This document shows, in pieces, positions 45,791-54,716 of a stretch of DNA of 64,000 nt; positions within the stretch are counted from its first letter, which is position 1, and each line of letters begins with the position of its first letter. The DNA is from Pseudomonas profundi (lineage in GTDB: Bacteria; Pseudomonadota; Gammaproteobacteria; Pseudomonadales; Pseudomonadaceae). Both the position numbers and the translations under genes were made by a program. Where the stretch lies: the NCBI RefSeq assembly GCF_008638305.1, contig NZ_VTPZ01000013.1:1-64000 (forward strand), read 5' to 3'. The notes under the pieces were generated by a model. That model saw nothing but the letters and a program-made list of their open reading frames with translations, did no database searches and was not told the DNA's origin.

Positions 45791-46684
45791 CTAGCCGCGT
45801 GAGGCCCGTTTAGGTTTTGGCGCCTCATCTTCCTTGTCGCTGCTCTTGGCCTTGCTGCTGCGCGCAGGCGCCTTGCCGCCGCCCTTGCCCCCAGGTTTGC
45901 CGCCCAGGCTGCGCTTGAGCAGTTCGGTGAGGTCGGTAACATCGGCGCTGCGACGTTGCTCGACGCTCTCTTCTTTTTCCACCGACTCGATCTTGCCCTT
46001 GGCCGCCTTTTCTTCGACCAGCTCCATGATCTTGTCCTGGAAGTCGTCGCGGTATTCCTCCGGCTGCCAGTCGCTGCTCATGTCCTTGATCAACCGGGTA
46101 GCCATATCCAGTTCCTTCTTGGTCACCTTCGCCTCGGTTACGGCATCGGTCAATTCAAGCGTTTCCAGCCCACGCACATCGGCTGGCCAGCGCAACATCA
46201 CCAGCATCAGAGCGCCGTCAAGCGGCATCAGCGCAGCAAGGCGCGCCTTGGTCCGTATCACCACATTGGCAAGGGCGACCTTGTTGGTCTCCACCAGGGC
46301 TTCACGCAGCAAGGCGTAGACCTTTTCGCCGCGCTTCACCGGGCTCAGGTAATAGGGCTTTTCGAAATTGGGCAGCGGAATCTGCGCACTGTCGACGAAT
46401 GAAAAGATATCTATCGTCTGGGTTGCCTCCGGGTGCGCAGCGCGGATTTCATCCTCGCTGATGACCACGTACTGACCCTTCTGCAGCTCGACGCCCTTGA
46501 CGATATCGTCGCTGGTGACTTCCTTGCCGGTGGTCTTGTTGATGCGCTTGTAGCCGACCGGATCCATGCTGCGCTTGTCCAGCCAGTCAAAATCCACTCC
46601 CTGCGAGGAAGTAGCCGAGACCAGACCGACAGGAATATGGACCAGACCGAAACTGATTGCACCTTTCCAGATTGATCGGGGCAT
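45791..46684 (-). CDS. ku: Ku protein (non-homologous end joining)
   Basis: The 297-residue protein starts with MPRSIWKGAISFGLVHIPV, the standard Ku N-terminus, and has the beta-barrel bridge region (about 1-250) followed by a basic C-terminal tail rich in Gly, Lys and Ala (GGKPGGKGGGK, about 265-297) that in other species aids DNA binding. Ku homodimers bind broken DNA ends and recruit LigD. No ligD is visible in this window. Ku next to trehalose and stress genes is also the arrangement known around the Pseudomonas aeruginosa Ku gene. It lies 94 bases downstream of mgtC. Confidence 0.96.
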   Translation of the reverse strand: MPRSIWKGAISFGLVHIPVGLVSATSSQGVDFDWLDKRSMDPVGYKRINKTTGKEVTSDDIVKGVELQKGQYVVISEDEIRAAHPEATQTIDIFSFVDSAQIPLPNFEKPYYLSPVKRGEKVYALLREALVETNKVALANVVIRTKARLAALMPLDGALMLVMLRWPADVRGLETLELTDAVTEAKVTKKELDMATRLIKDMSSDWQPEEYRDDFQDKIMELVEEKAAKGKIESVEKEESVEQRRSADVTDLTELLKRSLGGKPGGKGGGKAPARSSKAKSSDKEDEAPKPKRASRG

Positions 46685-46778
46685 TGCCGTTACTCGCGTT
46701 GAGCCTGTCTTCGGATGACCTTGATGTACCGGGAAAAGTTTCATTCCGGCCTGGGGATGAGCGGAGAGTCATTCACCC

Positions 46779-47261
46779 TCAGGGCCCGCGCTCCTCCTCG
46801 CGCCGCATCATCAATGGCAGGAGATGCAGAATAACCAGAGCGATCAGGGTACTGACCATCGCGGTCATCTCATGCCCAAGCCCGACCGCGACACCGATAG
46901 CCGCGGTGAACCAGATCCCCGCTGCGGTAGTGAGCCCTTTGACGTCCATAAGGCTTTCGGTCTTGATGATAGTCCCTGCCCCGAGGAAGCCCACCCCGGC
47001 GACGATACCCTGGATGACCCGACTCATGGCGTCATCCATGGCGCCGTCCTGCAAGGACGCTACAACGAATAGCGCAGCGCCGAGCCCTACCATCATGTGC
47101 GTTCGGATGCCGGCCGCCTTGCCCTGCTGCTCACGCTCGTAGCCAAGCAGCCCTCCGAGAAAAGCCGCGATCAGCAAACGCATGGTCACCCGCGTTGCGC
47201 TCTCGATGTCATCCAGATCGGAAAACTCGCTGATTATGGTGGCGAGTATCGTGTCCCACAC
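46779..47261 (-). CDS. MgtC/SapB family membrane protein
   Basis: The 160-residue protein has five hydrophobic segments and the family motif [20 protein letters not shown] near residue 35, followed by [13 protein letters not shown] and [14 protein letters not shown]. Members help growth at low Mg2+ and acid or osmotic stress, often by acting on the F-type ATPase or the membrane potential. It lacks the extra C-terminal domain of Salmonella MgtC, so it is the short SapB-like type. It is transcribed leftward, possibly with ku. Confidence 0.92.
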   Translation of the reverse strand: MWDTILATIISEFSDLDDIESATRVTMRLLIAAFLGGLLGYEREQQGKAAGIRTHMMVGLGAALFVVASLQDGAMDDAMSRVIQGIVAGVGFLGAGTIIKTESLMDVKGLTTAAGIWFTAAIGVAVGLGHEMTAMVSTLIALVILHLLPLMMRREEERGP

Positions 47262-47437
47262 TTGTTCTGCCTCCTCATTCCTCTATCGCTCCATGCCGAG
47301 CAGCAGCGACCCAACGCCCCGCTTCTGCTGTGACTACCGCTCAGCTTAGTAGTTTGATTGCCTCCTGGCGGCGACGGAACTAATGGGTGTCAGTCCAAGG
47401 TCTACCTGAGTATCACACCCCAAAAATGGAGAGACCC

Positions 47438-47662
47438 ATGGCTAAGAAAAACCTGTTCCTCGTGAGCTACATCCTGGACAACCAACCGCAGACCTGTGAA
47501 ATCGAGTCCGATGCCCAGACGCTGACGCCTGAGCAGGCGCTTCCGCTGATCAAGGATAAAAACACTGACATTGGAACCGGAAACGTGACCGATGTGCAGG
47601 TTCAGCACATGGTGGAACCCAAGGAAGAAGGAACAACCCCTTCACACCATATTCAGTCCTGA
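47438..47662 (+). CDS. Hypothetical protein, 74 residues
   Basis: The ATG at 47438 has GGAGAG about 8 bases upstream. The soluble product (MAKKNLFLVSYILDNQPQT at the start, Pro/Glu and Gln-rich near the end) has one predicted beta-rich half, a short acidic helix and a polar C-terminus. No motif is recognised. Codon use resembles its neighbours, and the Shine-Dalgarno is good, so a real gene is likely. It lies among several short stress-type genes. Confidence 0.65.
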   Translation: MAKKNLFLVSYILDNQPQTCEIESDAQTLTPEQALPLIKDKNTDIGTGNVTDVQVQHMVEPKEEGTTPSHHIQS

Positions 47663-47899
47663 GCAGACCCGACCGACTGTCTCAAACAGAAATAATTCGG
47701 GAACTATCAAGTGGCCATGTTCTCGAAGGAGCACAACAGCGTATCGCGAATGACCGCTTCGCTTGTTCAATTTACGGCCGAAGCGGTTGTGCCCCAGCAC
47801 CTGCCCAATACTCAGGGTTAACGCTGGTAATGATACGAGCTGGCATTTATGACGCACGGAGCCCCGGCAGGTTTTCGTGTTAAACCAGGGAGGTTGGCC

Positions 47900-48178
47900 A
47901 TGAGCCCGGAAAGTTATGTATTACTGTTAATCGCCTGCTGGCTACTGCTGGCCAGCTCAACGCTTTGGGGAATACTACGCGTCACCCGTCGGCACTACCC
48001 CGAACATCCCGACACCGCAAACGAGCCGATCTCTGAGCAAGACCTGGCGCATCGCAACCCCGCTCGCCCACGCCTGTGGCTTATAACCAAAGGATTCAGG
48101 CTGCTGATCGCCATAGCGCGACTACCCTCGACGATCACACCTGCGCTGTTGCTACAGAGACGGACCAGTACGGACTGA
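47900..48178 (+). CDS. Hypothetical single-span membrane protein, 92 residues
   Basis: GGAGG lies 6 bases before the ATG at 47900. Residues 6-25 (YVLLLIACWLLLASSTLWGI) form one strong transmembrane helix, followed by an Arg-rich stretch and a polar tail ending in QRRTSTD. The topology suggests a short periplasmic N-terminus and a cytoplasmic tail. No family is recognised. The longer frame from 47849 lacks a ribosome site. Confidence 0.65.
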   Translation: MSPESYVLLLIACWLLLASSTLWGILRVTRRHYPEHPDTANEPISEQDLAHRNPARPRLWLITKGFRLLIAIARLPSTITPALLLQRRTSTD

Positions 48179-48763
48179 TCTACCTTTAACAGTCGCGTCC
48201 GCACTCACCAAACCCAACGCCCGCCTCAGAACCCCGTCCACGGGTTGGCTGTTCCGCACCGCTTTATATTGCAAAATATAATAACGCTGACTATTTTTAG
48301 CTTAACTTAGTCAATTCCAACGCTCAATTCCTCAGCGTGCCCCGAACTATTCCGGATATATTTTCGATATTTGTACCATTGCGAGACCATACTGCATTTG
48401 CTCGTCGCAAATCTTAAGCTACTCTCAGAATTCGCTTGCTCACAAGTTACGGTACTGCTAAAAAAGTAACTGCTAAGACCAAAAAAATTAAATAGCGAAG
48501 GAACTTCTGACGAGACTAGCGAAGCAATGCGTGAAGAATGGAGTCGGACAGGTTCCGCTTGACGACTCAGCCTCACTGCAGCTTTGCGCTGATCTGTGGC
48601 GCCTTTCAATCCGCCTGTTCAGCTTCAGGACCTTCTCCGTAATAACGGAATATTCGGTGAGCATCCCGACGGCCAGTGTCCATCTGCCGACGCATTTCGG
48701 TTTGTTGCCACGATCTTGAAACAAGGGACGAGCAACCTTATATCGAGCGTATGGGGCAATCCA
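48179..48763. other. A/T-rich intergenic region without a credible gene
   Basis: These 585 bases are clearly richer in A and T than the flanks, including runs such as aaaatataataa and ccaaaaaaattaaat near 48480. No open frame with a good start and ribosome site is seen; a 100-residue minus-strand frame here is low-quality. A short inverted pair agttac/gtaact brackets 48442-48470. It probably holds the promoter of the DUF1652-like gene and may be a decayed insertion. Confidence 0.5.
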
Positions 48764-49069
48764 ATGAGCACAGGGCTAGCCATGAAGAGGTCTGAACACC
48801 TAACCGTTACGGACATCGAAACCGTATTGAACAATTCCATGCGATCAGTGCGTAGCAAATGCAGAGTTGAAGCGGATCGCACCCTTACCGTCCAGCTCAA
48901 TTATCAGGATGAAGATTTCACTGTAGTGGGTATCAGCCGAGATCAATACCGTGACGTTCAGTCACTGCGGCAACTAGGCCGACATCTCCTCGAAGAGATT
49001 GAAGCGACGATTATCATGAGCGCTATGCGCAACAACACATCACTGCGCGCCAAGGCTCAGGCCCATTGA
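48764..49069 (+). CDS. DUF1652-like protein
   Basis: The 101-residue protein (ATG at 48764; MKRSEHLTV at 48782 is an alternative start) matches the pattern of the Pseudomonas-enriched DUF1652 family: an N-terminal helix LTVTDIETVLNNSM, a strand around CRVEADRTLTVQL, then FTVVGISRDQYRDVQSLRQLG and a final amphipathic helix. The function of the family is unknown. It lies downstream of an A/T-rich gap and converges on a small membrane-protein gene. The family match is by eye and not certain. Confidence 0.62.
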   Translation: MSTGLAMKRSEHLTVTDIETVLNNSMRSVRSKCRVEADRTLTVQLNYQDEDFTVVGISRDQYRDVQSLRQLGRHLLEEIEATIIMSAMRNNTSLRAKAQAH

Positions 49070-49090
49070 GGGCCGCCCAGATAAATCGTG

Positions 49091-49309
49091 CTACTTACTG
49101 TGCTCTGGAGAAGCCGGCGCTTTCGCCATTCCCCGGGGCCCCATCCGCGCCCAGATTATCCAGCCGATGACGGGCAACAGAAAAATAAGCGCAATCCACC
49201 CGTACCGGGTCTGCTTCGGCTTGTCGCTCTTGAGGATATTCGCCGCCAGCCAAATATCTACCAGCAAAATAACCACCAGCGTTACACCGACCAGTAAAAA
49301 GGGTTCCAT
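49091..49309 (-). CDS. PLDc_N-type small membrane protein
   Basis: The 72-residue product from ATG 49309 (GAGGAG about 9 bases upstream) has two transmembrane helices, LLVGVTLVVILLVDIWLAAN and ALIFLLPVIGWIIWA, separated by a short basic loop, the layout of the N-terminal region of cardiolipin synthases (PLDc_N), which also occurs as a stand-alone protein. A cytoplasmic tail follows. It may support membrane-lipid stress, but no function is proven. Confidence 0.78.
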   Translation of the reverse strand: MEPFLLVGVTLVVILLVDIWLAANILKSDKPKQTRYGWIALIFLLPVIGWIIWARMGPRGMAKAPASPEHSK

Positions 49310-49482
49310 CGTTCCGCTCCTCAACTAAAACTGTCTAGTAGTATGGCTGCACCCGCTCGGCCAAGTTCAAAAATTCCACGCCTGCCACACCGTTCATCCC
49401 CCGTGATGAACTCGCCAAACCGCGTCCAGTCATAACTCACACAATCGAAACGACTTGTCATTGGCGGCGAGGAGGATATTCC

Positions 49483-49860
49483 ATGCCACGCGGAAGCAAG
49501 GACAAATACACCGATAAACAACAGCGCAAAGCCGAGCACATAGAAGAAAGCTACGAAGAGAAAGGCGTCTCCGAAGGTGAAGCCGAGGCGCGAGCCTGGG
49601 CCACCGTCAATAAACAGTCCGGTGGCGGCGAACGCTCCGGCGGCTCCGGAAAAAAGAAATCTTCACAACAAAAACACCAGGATGCCAGCCAGTCCGCGCG
49701 GCGCGCAGTCGCAACCAAGCGGGGTGAGCCTCGAGAGGATCGTTCGCTTGAGTCTGAAACCAAGCAAGAGCTCATGCAGAAAGCGCGGGCAAAGAACATT
49801 CATGGCCGCTCGTCGATGCGCAAGCAGGAACTGGTTCAGGCGTTGAAAAAAGCATCCTGA
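49483..49860 (+). CDS. Basic low-complexity protein with Rho N-terminal-like (SAP-like) C-terminus
   Basis: The 125-residue protein starts at ATG 49483, after GGAGG. Residues 1-45 (KDKYTDKQQRKAEHIEESY) are strongly charged and helical. A linker rich in Ser, Gly and Lys leads to a C-terminal helix pair, TKQELMQKARAKNIHGRSSM, resembling the nucleic-acid-binding fold of the Rho N-terminus. Relatives are often labelled plasmid stabilization protein without functional evidence. It is probably a stress-induced nucleic-acid-binding protein; that is inference. Confidence 0.75.
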   Translation: MPRGSKDKYTDKQQRKAEHIEESYEEKGVSEGEAEARAWATVNKQSGGGERSGGSGKKKSSQQKHQDASQSARRAVATKRGEPREDRSLESETKQELMQKARAKNIHGRSSMRKQELVQALKKAS

Positions 49861-49990
49861 CAGAGCAGTTGAATTACCGTTGCAACTCATAGCGATCGCG
49901 GCGGCCGGAACAATAGCTACATAACACGCCGGCTTCCGGTCGCCTCAAGACCACATTCTGGAACTGATAAGTTTCCAACCGGGAGAACTC

Positions 49991-50680
49991 ATGAATACCT
50001 TGCGAGCATTGACTATCGGGGCCGCTACCTTAGGGGCCGCCGCGTTTATCTATCATAAGATGTCAGAGCAGAAGAGCTTTGGGCCAGCGCGCTTTATCGA
50101 TACTGCAGCAGCCAAGGGATTCTCAGAAATCGAAGCAGCGAGACTCGCTCTGGAAAAGACCAATTCGGTCGAGGTGAAATCCTTCGCCTATAAAATGATT
50201 GAGGATCACCTTGAAATCAACAAGGAACTCAGACAGTTAGCCCGCGAAAAAGGCCATGAACTGGACGAAGAAACAGACCTGATCAATAGAGCTCGCTCAA
50301 TGCTGCTCAGCCTGCGGGAAGCGGATAGCTTCGATGTTGCTTATGCGGACCATCAGGTCGCGGCACATGAGCAGATCGTTGCCATATTCCAGCAAGGCGC
50401 TCAACTTGACGATTTTGAAGTGAGCAATTTTGCCCAGACCACGCTGAGCAAACTCGAACACCATCTCAAAATGGCCAGGGCCCTGACCAAAAACCTGCGC
50501 GAAGCACCAACACATCCAATCGACAAATCCGAAGCCGACCGTAAATCGCCCGGAGACGACGCGGGGAACAAGCCCGCCCCGCAGACGAGCAGCATGCCGT
50601 TGGTCGATAAAGATGCGCCCGAGGTCAGCACAGGAACACCCCAACAGAACCGCGGAAATGCCGCTAATCCGAAGCACTGA
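49991..50680 (+). CDS. DUF4142 domain protein with N-terminal membrane anchor
   Basis: The 229-residue product has an N-terminal hydrophobic segment (about 5-22) acting as a signal or anchor, then a four-helix DUF4142 domain (about 35-170: FIDTAAAKGFSEIEAARLAL, FAYKMIEDHLEINKELRQLA) and a disordered polar tail rich in Asp, Pro and Asn. The family is ferritin-like in fold prediction and often appears in stress-gene sets; function is unknown. GGGAG precedes the ATG by about 6 bases. It ends 257 bases before the CoA-transferase gene. Confidence 0.85.
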   Translation: MNTLRALTIGAATLGAAAFIYHKMSEQKSFGPARFIDTAAAKGFSEIEAARLALEKTNSVEVKSFAYKMIEDHLEINKELRQLAREKGHELDEETDLINRARSMLLSLREADSFDVAYADHQVAAHEQIVAIFQQGAQLDDFEVSNFAQTTLSKLEHHLKMARALTKNLREAPTHPIDKSEADRKSPGDDAGNKPAPQTSSMPLVDKDAPEVSTGTPQQNRGNAANPKH

Positions 50681-50790
50681 CCATACCCGTCGGGCTAGAA
50701 GATCGAAGCTGGAAGCTATCGCTGGAGGCTGAAGGCTCGCAGCAGAAAGATATCGCCTGGAATAAAACAACAAACAATAACTCGGACCAT

Positions 50791-50826
50791 TCCCCCCTTT
50801 GACAAAGGGGGGTCAGGGGGGATTAA
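50791..50826 (-). repeat. C-rich hairpin repeat, copy B2
   Basis: ccccccttt at 50792-50800 and aaagggggg at 50804-50812 form a 9-bp stem with a 3-base loop. Read on the minus strand the wider sequence matches the copy near 32.7 kb (gttaatcccccc and onward). It sits in the gap before the CoA-transferase gene and may also end transcription of the gene before it. Confidence 0.65.
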
Positions 50827-50936
50827 CTTTTTCAGCTGTTTGATTCGCGCGCACAACAAACTTCGAACACGCCACCGCGCTAAAGCGCAGCGCAATCCGG
50901 TTAGAATGATTCGATATTCGACGCACCGGAGCTGGC

Positions 50937-52133
50937 ATGAACGCGAACAAACCCCTGAAGGGCCTCAAGGTAGTCGAACTCGGTACGTTGATCGCAGGTC
51001 CGTTCGCCGCGCGAATATGCGCGGAATTTGGCGCAGAGGTCATCAAGGTCGAGTCGCCCGATGGTGGGGACCCGCTCCGCAAATGGCGCAAAATCTATGA
51101 AGGCACATCCCTTTGGTGGTTCGTACAGGCGCGCAATAAAAAGTCGCTCACGCTGGATCTCAAGCACCCGGAAGGCCAGCGCATCTTGCGCGAACTCCTG
51201 GCCGACGCAGACATACTGATTGAGAACTTCAGGCCTGGCACCCTGGAAAAATGGGGACTGGGCTGGGAAGCATTGCACGAACTCAATCCGGGCCTGGTCA
51301 TAGTTCGACTCTCAGGCTTCGGACAGACCGGTCCGATGAAAGATCAACCGGGGTTTGGCGCAGTCGGCGAATCAATGGGAGGTCTGAGATATATCACCGG
51401 TTTCGAAGATCGCCCACCGGTACGCACCGGCATATCGATCGGGGATTCCATCGCTGCCCTATGGGGAGTGATCGGCGCGCTCATGGCGCTGCGTCATCGC
51501 GACGCCGGCAGCGGCGAGGGCCAGATGGTCGACGTGGCGCTATATGAAGCGGTTTTCGCCATGATGGAAAGCATGGTGCCGGAATATGACGTTATGGGAT
51601 TCGTGAGGGAACGCAGCGGCAACATCATGCCGGGCATCACGCCCTCTTCTATCCATACTTGTGGTGATGGCAAGGCCGTTCAGATCGGCGCAAACGGCGA
51701 TGCCATCTTCAAGCGCTTTATGCATGCTATTGGGCGCAACGACCTGGCGGAGGACGCCAGCCTGGCCGACAATGCCGGGCGGGATGTGCGCCGTGACGAA
51801 CTTTATGCGGTAATTGATGAGTGGGTAGAAAGCCAGACACAGGAACAGGTATTGGATGTACTCGCGCGCGCGGAAGTCCCTGCAAGCCGAATATTTTCAA
51901 TCGCCGATATGTTCAGCGATCCGCAATTCCTGGCTAGGGAAATGTTTACTCAGGGCACACTACCAGACGGCAAGCCGTTCAAGATGCCGGGAATCATCCC
52001 CAAACTGTCCGCTACCCCAGGGTCGACGGAGTGGACCGGGCCAGCCCTTGGAGAACATACCGATGCGGTACTGTCAGACCTCGGGTATGCACAGGGACAG
52101 ATCGAAGCATTAAGACAACGCAAGATCGTTTAA
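50937..52133 (+). CDS. Class III CoA-transferase (CaiB/BaiF family)
   Basis: The 398-residue protein has the family landmarks VVELGTLIAGPFAARICAEF near the N-terminus, VIKVESPDGGDPLR, NKKSLTLDLKHPEGQ, ENFRPGTLEKWG and, near residue 170, SIGDSIAALWG, whose Asp is the likely acyl-anhydride-forming residue. It moves CoA between carboxylic acids; the partner acids are not evident. It lies alone between repeats and the small membrane-peptide gene and is not part of the glucan cluster. Length and motifs are complete. Confidence 0.93.
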   Translation: MNANKPLKGLKVVELGTLIAGPFAARICAEFGAEVIKVESPDGGDPLRKWRKIYEGTSLWWFVQARNKKSLTLDLKHPEGQRILRELLADADILIENFRPGTLEKWGLGWEALHELNPGLVIVRLSGFGQTGPMKDQPGFGAVGESMGGLRYITGFEDRPPVRTGISIGDSIAALWGVIGALMALRHRDAGSGEGQMVDVALYEAVFAMMESMVPEYDVMGFVRERSGNIMPGITPSSIHTCGDGKAVQIGANGDAIFKRFMHAIGRNDLAEDASLADNAGRDVRRDELYAVIDEWVESQTQEQVLDVLARAEVPASRIFSIADMFSDPQFLAREMFTQGTLPDGKPFKMPGIIPKLSATPGSTEWTGPALGEHTDAVLSDLGYAQGQIEALRQRKIV

Positions 52134-52206
52134 GCGGACGGCGCCGTGCCTGCACGACGCGACCGCTTTGCGAGGCGCCTTATGTTACGCGCCATCGTTT
52201 AGGCGA

Positions 52207-52281
52207 TTAACGGAATCCAAGGAAGGAAAGGATAGCCAGGACAATTACCACAGCGCCAACGATGTATACGATGTTATTCAT
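52207..52281 (-). CDS. 24-residue hydrophobic membrane peptide
   Basis: A minus-strand ATG at 52281, with GAGG about 8 bases upstream, opens a 24-residue frame ending at TAA 52207-52209. The product begins MNNIVYIVGAVVIVL and ends SFLGFR, so almost all of it is one transmembrane helix. Similar short peptides with the same ILSF.GFR-type end are found in pseudomonads as I recall. The function is unknown; a regulatory role at the membrane is possible. Too short for most gene callers, but start, ribosome site and composition support it. Confidence 0.68.
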   Translation of the reverse strand: MNNIVYIVGAVVIVLAILSFLGFR

Positions 52282-52562
52282 GAGGTTACCTCTTATGAAA
52301 TTAAGAGCTGAACCGCATGTATCTGCGGTCCCATTTATTTAACGGTCGGGCCTGAATACCCCTAGGCCGTTCCCGTTGAAATTTTGGACAGCGCAACGTC
52401 CATAAAAGTTTGTTCTGATCTCACGTTAGCATTCATATAATTTTGCGCTGCGGGCAACTTACGGCGGTCAACTCAGGCAGGTGCAGCAACCTGCCTATAA
52501 TCTTGCGCGAGCGGTGCGAGATATGACGGAAGCCCTGCTTATTGAAAATGCCGCATCAGGTT
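52282..52562. other. Intergenic gap between the short peptide gene and mdoH
   Basis: These 281 bases contain the promoter region of the 24-residue peptide (reading left) and the 3' flank of mdoH (also reading left). No additional gene or strong terminator is recognised. The area around 52380-52450 is richer in A/T than the flanks. Confidence 0.4.
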
Positions 52563-54716
52563 CTAGTCAGTAAGAATCGCGGGGGGCAGCCCTTGGTCTT
52601 CACGCCGGCGCGCCTGCATGCGGATTCCGAGTATGCGACCCCACGGCGAATCTACTGGCGCCTGCCATGCCTGGCGATGCAACCAGAGCAGAGAGGTTGC
52701 ATCGCCAGCCAGGGCACTCTGCTCAACCTTGTCCAGCGCTCGCGGCCCCTGGTCCAGACAATCATGGCAGAGATGCTCAAGCCAGGCAGCACGTGGACCA
52801 CGGCGCCTGTCCCGGGCGAGTGAGACTTGCAGGGCATTGATTCGCGGATGAATGACCGCTTCATAGAAAGCCGGGAAATCACTGCTGGCCGTCTCCAGCC
52901 CGCGTGTGTCCGCAAGCCCATCGACCAGGTCCGAGCCTTGCGTCTCCTCTGGAATCATCAGCAGCTTCCGACGACGCAGCCCTTGCCCTACCCGCACTTT
53001 GCCCAGGATGACAAATATCGGTGCAGCCAGTACCAGTGGTAGCGCGACCGGCAGAGACCAGAGGAAAAACATCGGGTCCAGCCACCAGGCAAAGGAGGAC
53101 CAGGAGATCGCCAGCAACGTCCCTATCGCCTGGTTGAGAATGGCCTTGCCCCAGCCAATTTCACCCGCACGGTTCTGCCCGGCCCAGCGCAAAGTGACAT
53201 TCAGCACCGCCTCCAGGATGTACCGTGAGTGCGCCAGCATGCGAATTGGCGCCAGCAAGGCCGAGATAAAGATCTCCATCAAAACGCCTGCAGTCATACG
53301 CACGAACCCACCGAACGCCTCGGCCCGCCCGCTCAACAGCGCGTCGATCAACGCGAGGAATTTAGGCAGAAACAGCAACGTCATGGTAATGGCGACCAGG
53401 ACGACAGCGCGTATCGGCTCCCACTGCGGCCAGAGCGGATGGAGCTGGTGCGGATCCGGAAAATAATCGATAGGCATCAGCACCATGCGCGCTGCTTCGA
53501 CGGTAGTCAGCACCAGGAATGCCAGCCAGAGTGGCGAGGCAAAATACGACATGATGCCGTTGACTAGCGCCATGCGGTGCGCGGCGCGCATGCCCTTGCC
53601 GCGCAACAATAACCATAGATGTTGCATATTCCCTTTCGCCCAGCGTCTGTCACGGGTCAGCTCTTCTACCAGGGTCGGCGGCGACTCTTCATAGCTCTGA
53701 TCCAGCCCTGGCTCAAGCCAGACCTCCAGACCGGCCCGTCCCATATAAGCGGCCTCGACAAAGTCATGACTCATGATCGGTCCGCGAAACAGCCCCCAGC
53801 CCGGCAGCTTGCGCAACCCGCAATGTTTCATGAAGGGTTGGGTCCGCAGAATTGCGTTATGTCCCCAGAATGCAGCTTCGCCCAGCTGCACTGCTGCCAG
53901 GCCAGTGGTGAACAATGGGCCATACAGCTGATTGCCGAATTGTTGTACGCGGGCAAATACCGATTCGCCGTTGAGCAACGCCGGAGAGGTCTGCAGAATG
54001 CCCACACGGGGATGACGCTGCATCAGCTGAACCATGCGCACCAGCGTTCGTCCACCCATGAGGCTGTCGGCGTCGAGCACAACCATATACGGATAATTAC
54101 GTCCCCAACGGCGCAGAAAGTCTCCGATATTGCCGCTTTTGTAGTTCAGATTCAGCGTCCGGCGTCGGTAGAACAACCGGCCCTCGGCACCCAGCTCCTT
54201 GCACAGGCCCGCCCAGGCAGTCTGTTCCCTTAGCCATATGTCCGGATCGCGGCTGTCGGAGAGGATATGGAAGTCAAAATGGTCCAGCTGGCCGGTGCGC
54301 TCGAGGCTGCGATATACCGATTTCAGCCCACTCAGACTGCGCTCGACCGACTCGTGGTAGATCGGCATGACGATCGCCGTGCGCGCGAGCGCCGTGCCCG
54401 CCAGCGTGGCCTGATCCTGCTGTGCCAGAAGTGAATGACGATCGCCGCCCATCCGACGAATGCAGAAGCCGATCAACCCCACCCAGAAGCCGATGGAAAT
54501 CCAGGTGAACAGAATAGCGAACAGCACCGCCATGGCTATTTCCAGCGCGGTGCCGCCGTTATAAGGCAGCACTGAAAGCATGAAATAGGTAGCAACGGCC
54601 GTCTGCAGCAACACCGCCAGCAGCAGGAAGCTGCGGCGCCACGCCGCGGCACAGCGCCAGCGCGACGCACTCAGGTGCCGGTCGGCTTCGGGTAACTCTG
54701 AACGGAGGGCAGTCAT
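52563..54716 (-). CDS. mdoH: Osmoregulated periplasmic glucan glucosyltransferase
   Basis: The 717-residue protein starts at the ATG at 54716 inside the stop of the small preceding gene (TGATG). Two N-terminal membrane helices are followed by a GT2 domain: IVMPIYHESVERSL, VVLDADSLMGGRT (D-x-D-type), GWGLFRGPIMSHDFVEAA and RDRRWAKGNMQHLW (QxxRW-like). Further helices follow near 420-620. It polymerises UDP-glucose into the beta-1,2 backbone of osmoregulated periplasmic glucans across the inner membrane. It is last in the mdoG-orf-mdoH set. Its length is somewhat below E. coli MdoH, mainly at the N-terminus. Confidence 0.93.
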   Translation of the reverse strand: MTALRSELPEADRHLSASRWRCAAAWRRSFLLLAVLLQTAVATYFMLSVLPYNGGTALEIAMAVLFAILFTWISIGFWVGLIGFCIRRMGGDRHSLLAQQDQATLAGTALARTAIVMPIYHESVERSLSGLKSVYRSLERTGQLDHFDFHILSDSRDPDIWLREQTAWAGLCKELGAEGRLFYRRRTLNLNYKSGNIGDFLRRWGRNYPYMVVLDADSLMGGRTLVRMVQLMQRHPRVGILQTSPALLNGESVFARVQQFGNQLYGPLFTTGLAAVQLGEAAFWGHNAILRTQPFMKHCGLRKLPGWGLFRGPIMSHDFVEAAYMGRAGLEVWLEPGLDQSYEESPPTLVEELTRDRRWAKGNMQHLWLLLRGKGMRAAHRMALVNGIMSYFASPLWLAFLVLTTVEAARMVLMPIDYFPDPHQLHPLWPQWEPIRAVVLVAITMTLLFLPKFLALIDALLSGRAEAFGGFVRMTAGVLMEIFISALLAPIRMLAHSRYILEAVLNVTLRWAGQNRAGEIGWGKAILNQAIGTLLAISWSSFAWWLDPMFFLWSLPVALPLVLAAPIFVILGKVRVGQGLRRRKLLMIPEETQGSDLVDGLADTRGLETASSDFPAFYEAVIHPRINALQVSLARDRRRGPRAAWLEHLCHDCLDQGPRALDKVEQSALAGDATSLLWLHRQAWQAPVDSPWGRILGIRMQARRREDQGLPPAILTD

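Noticed and set aside
45583-45942. 120-residue extension of the SDR protein
   Set aside because: It overlaps ku and a non-coding gap, is Arg/Ala-rich shadow sequence, and the ATG at 45582 has a strong ribosome site.
47380-47410. Possible AlgU/sigma-E-type promoter (gaacta, then tcta 18 bases on)
   Set aside because: Spacing and -10 bases fit poorly with the known GAACTT-N16/17-TCTGA pattern; too weak to report.
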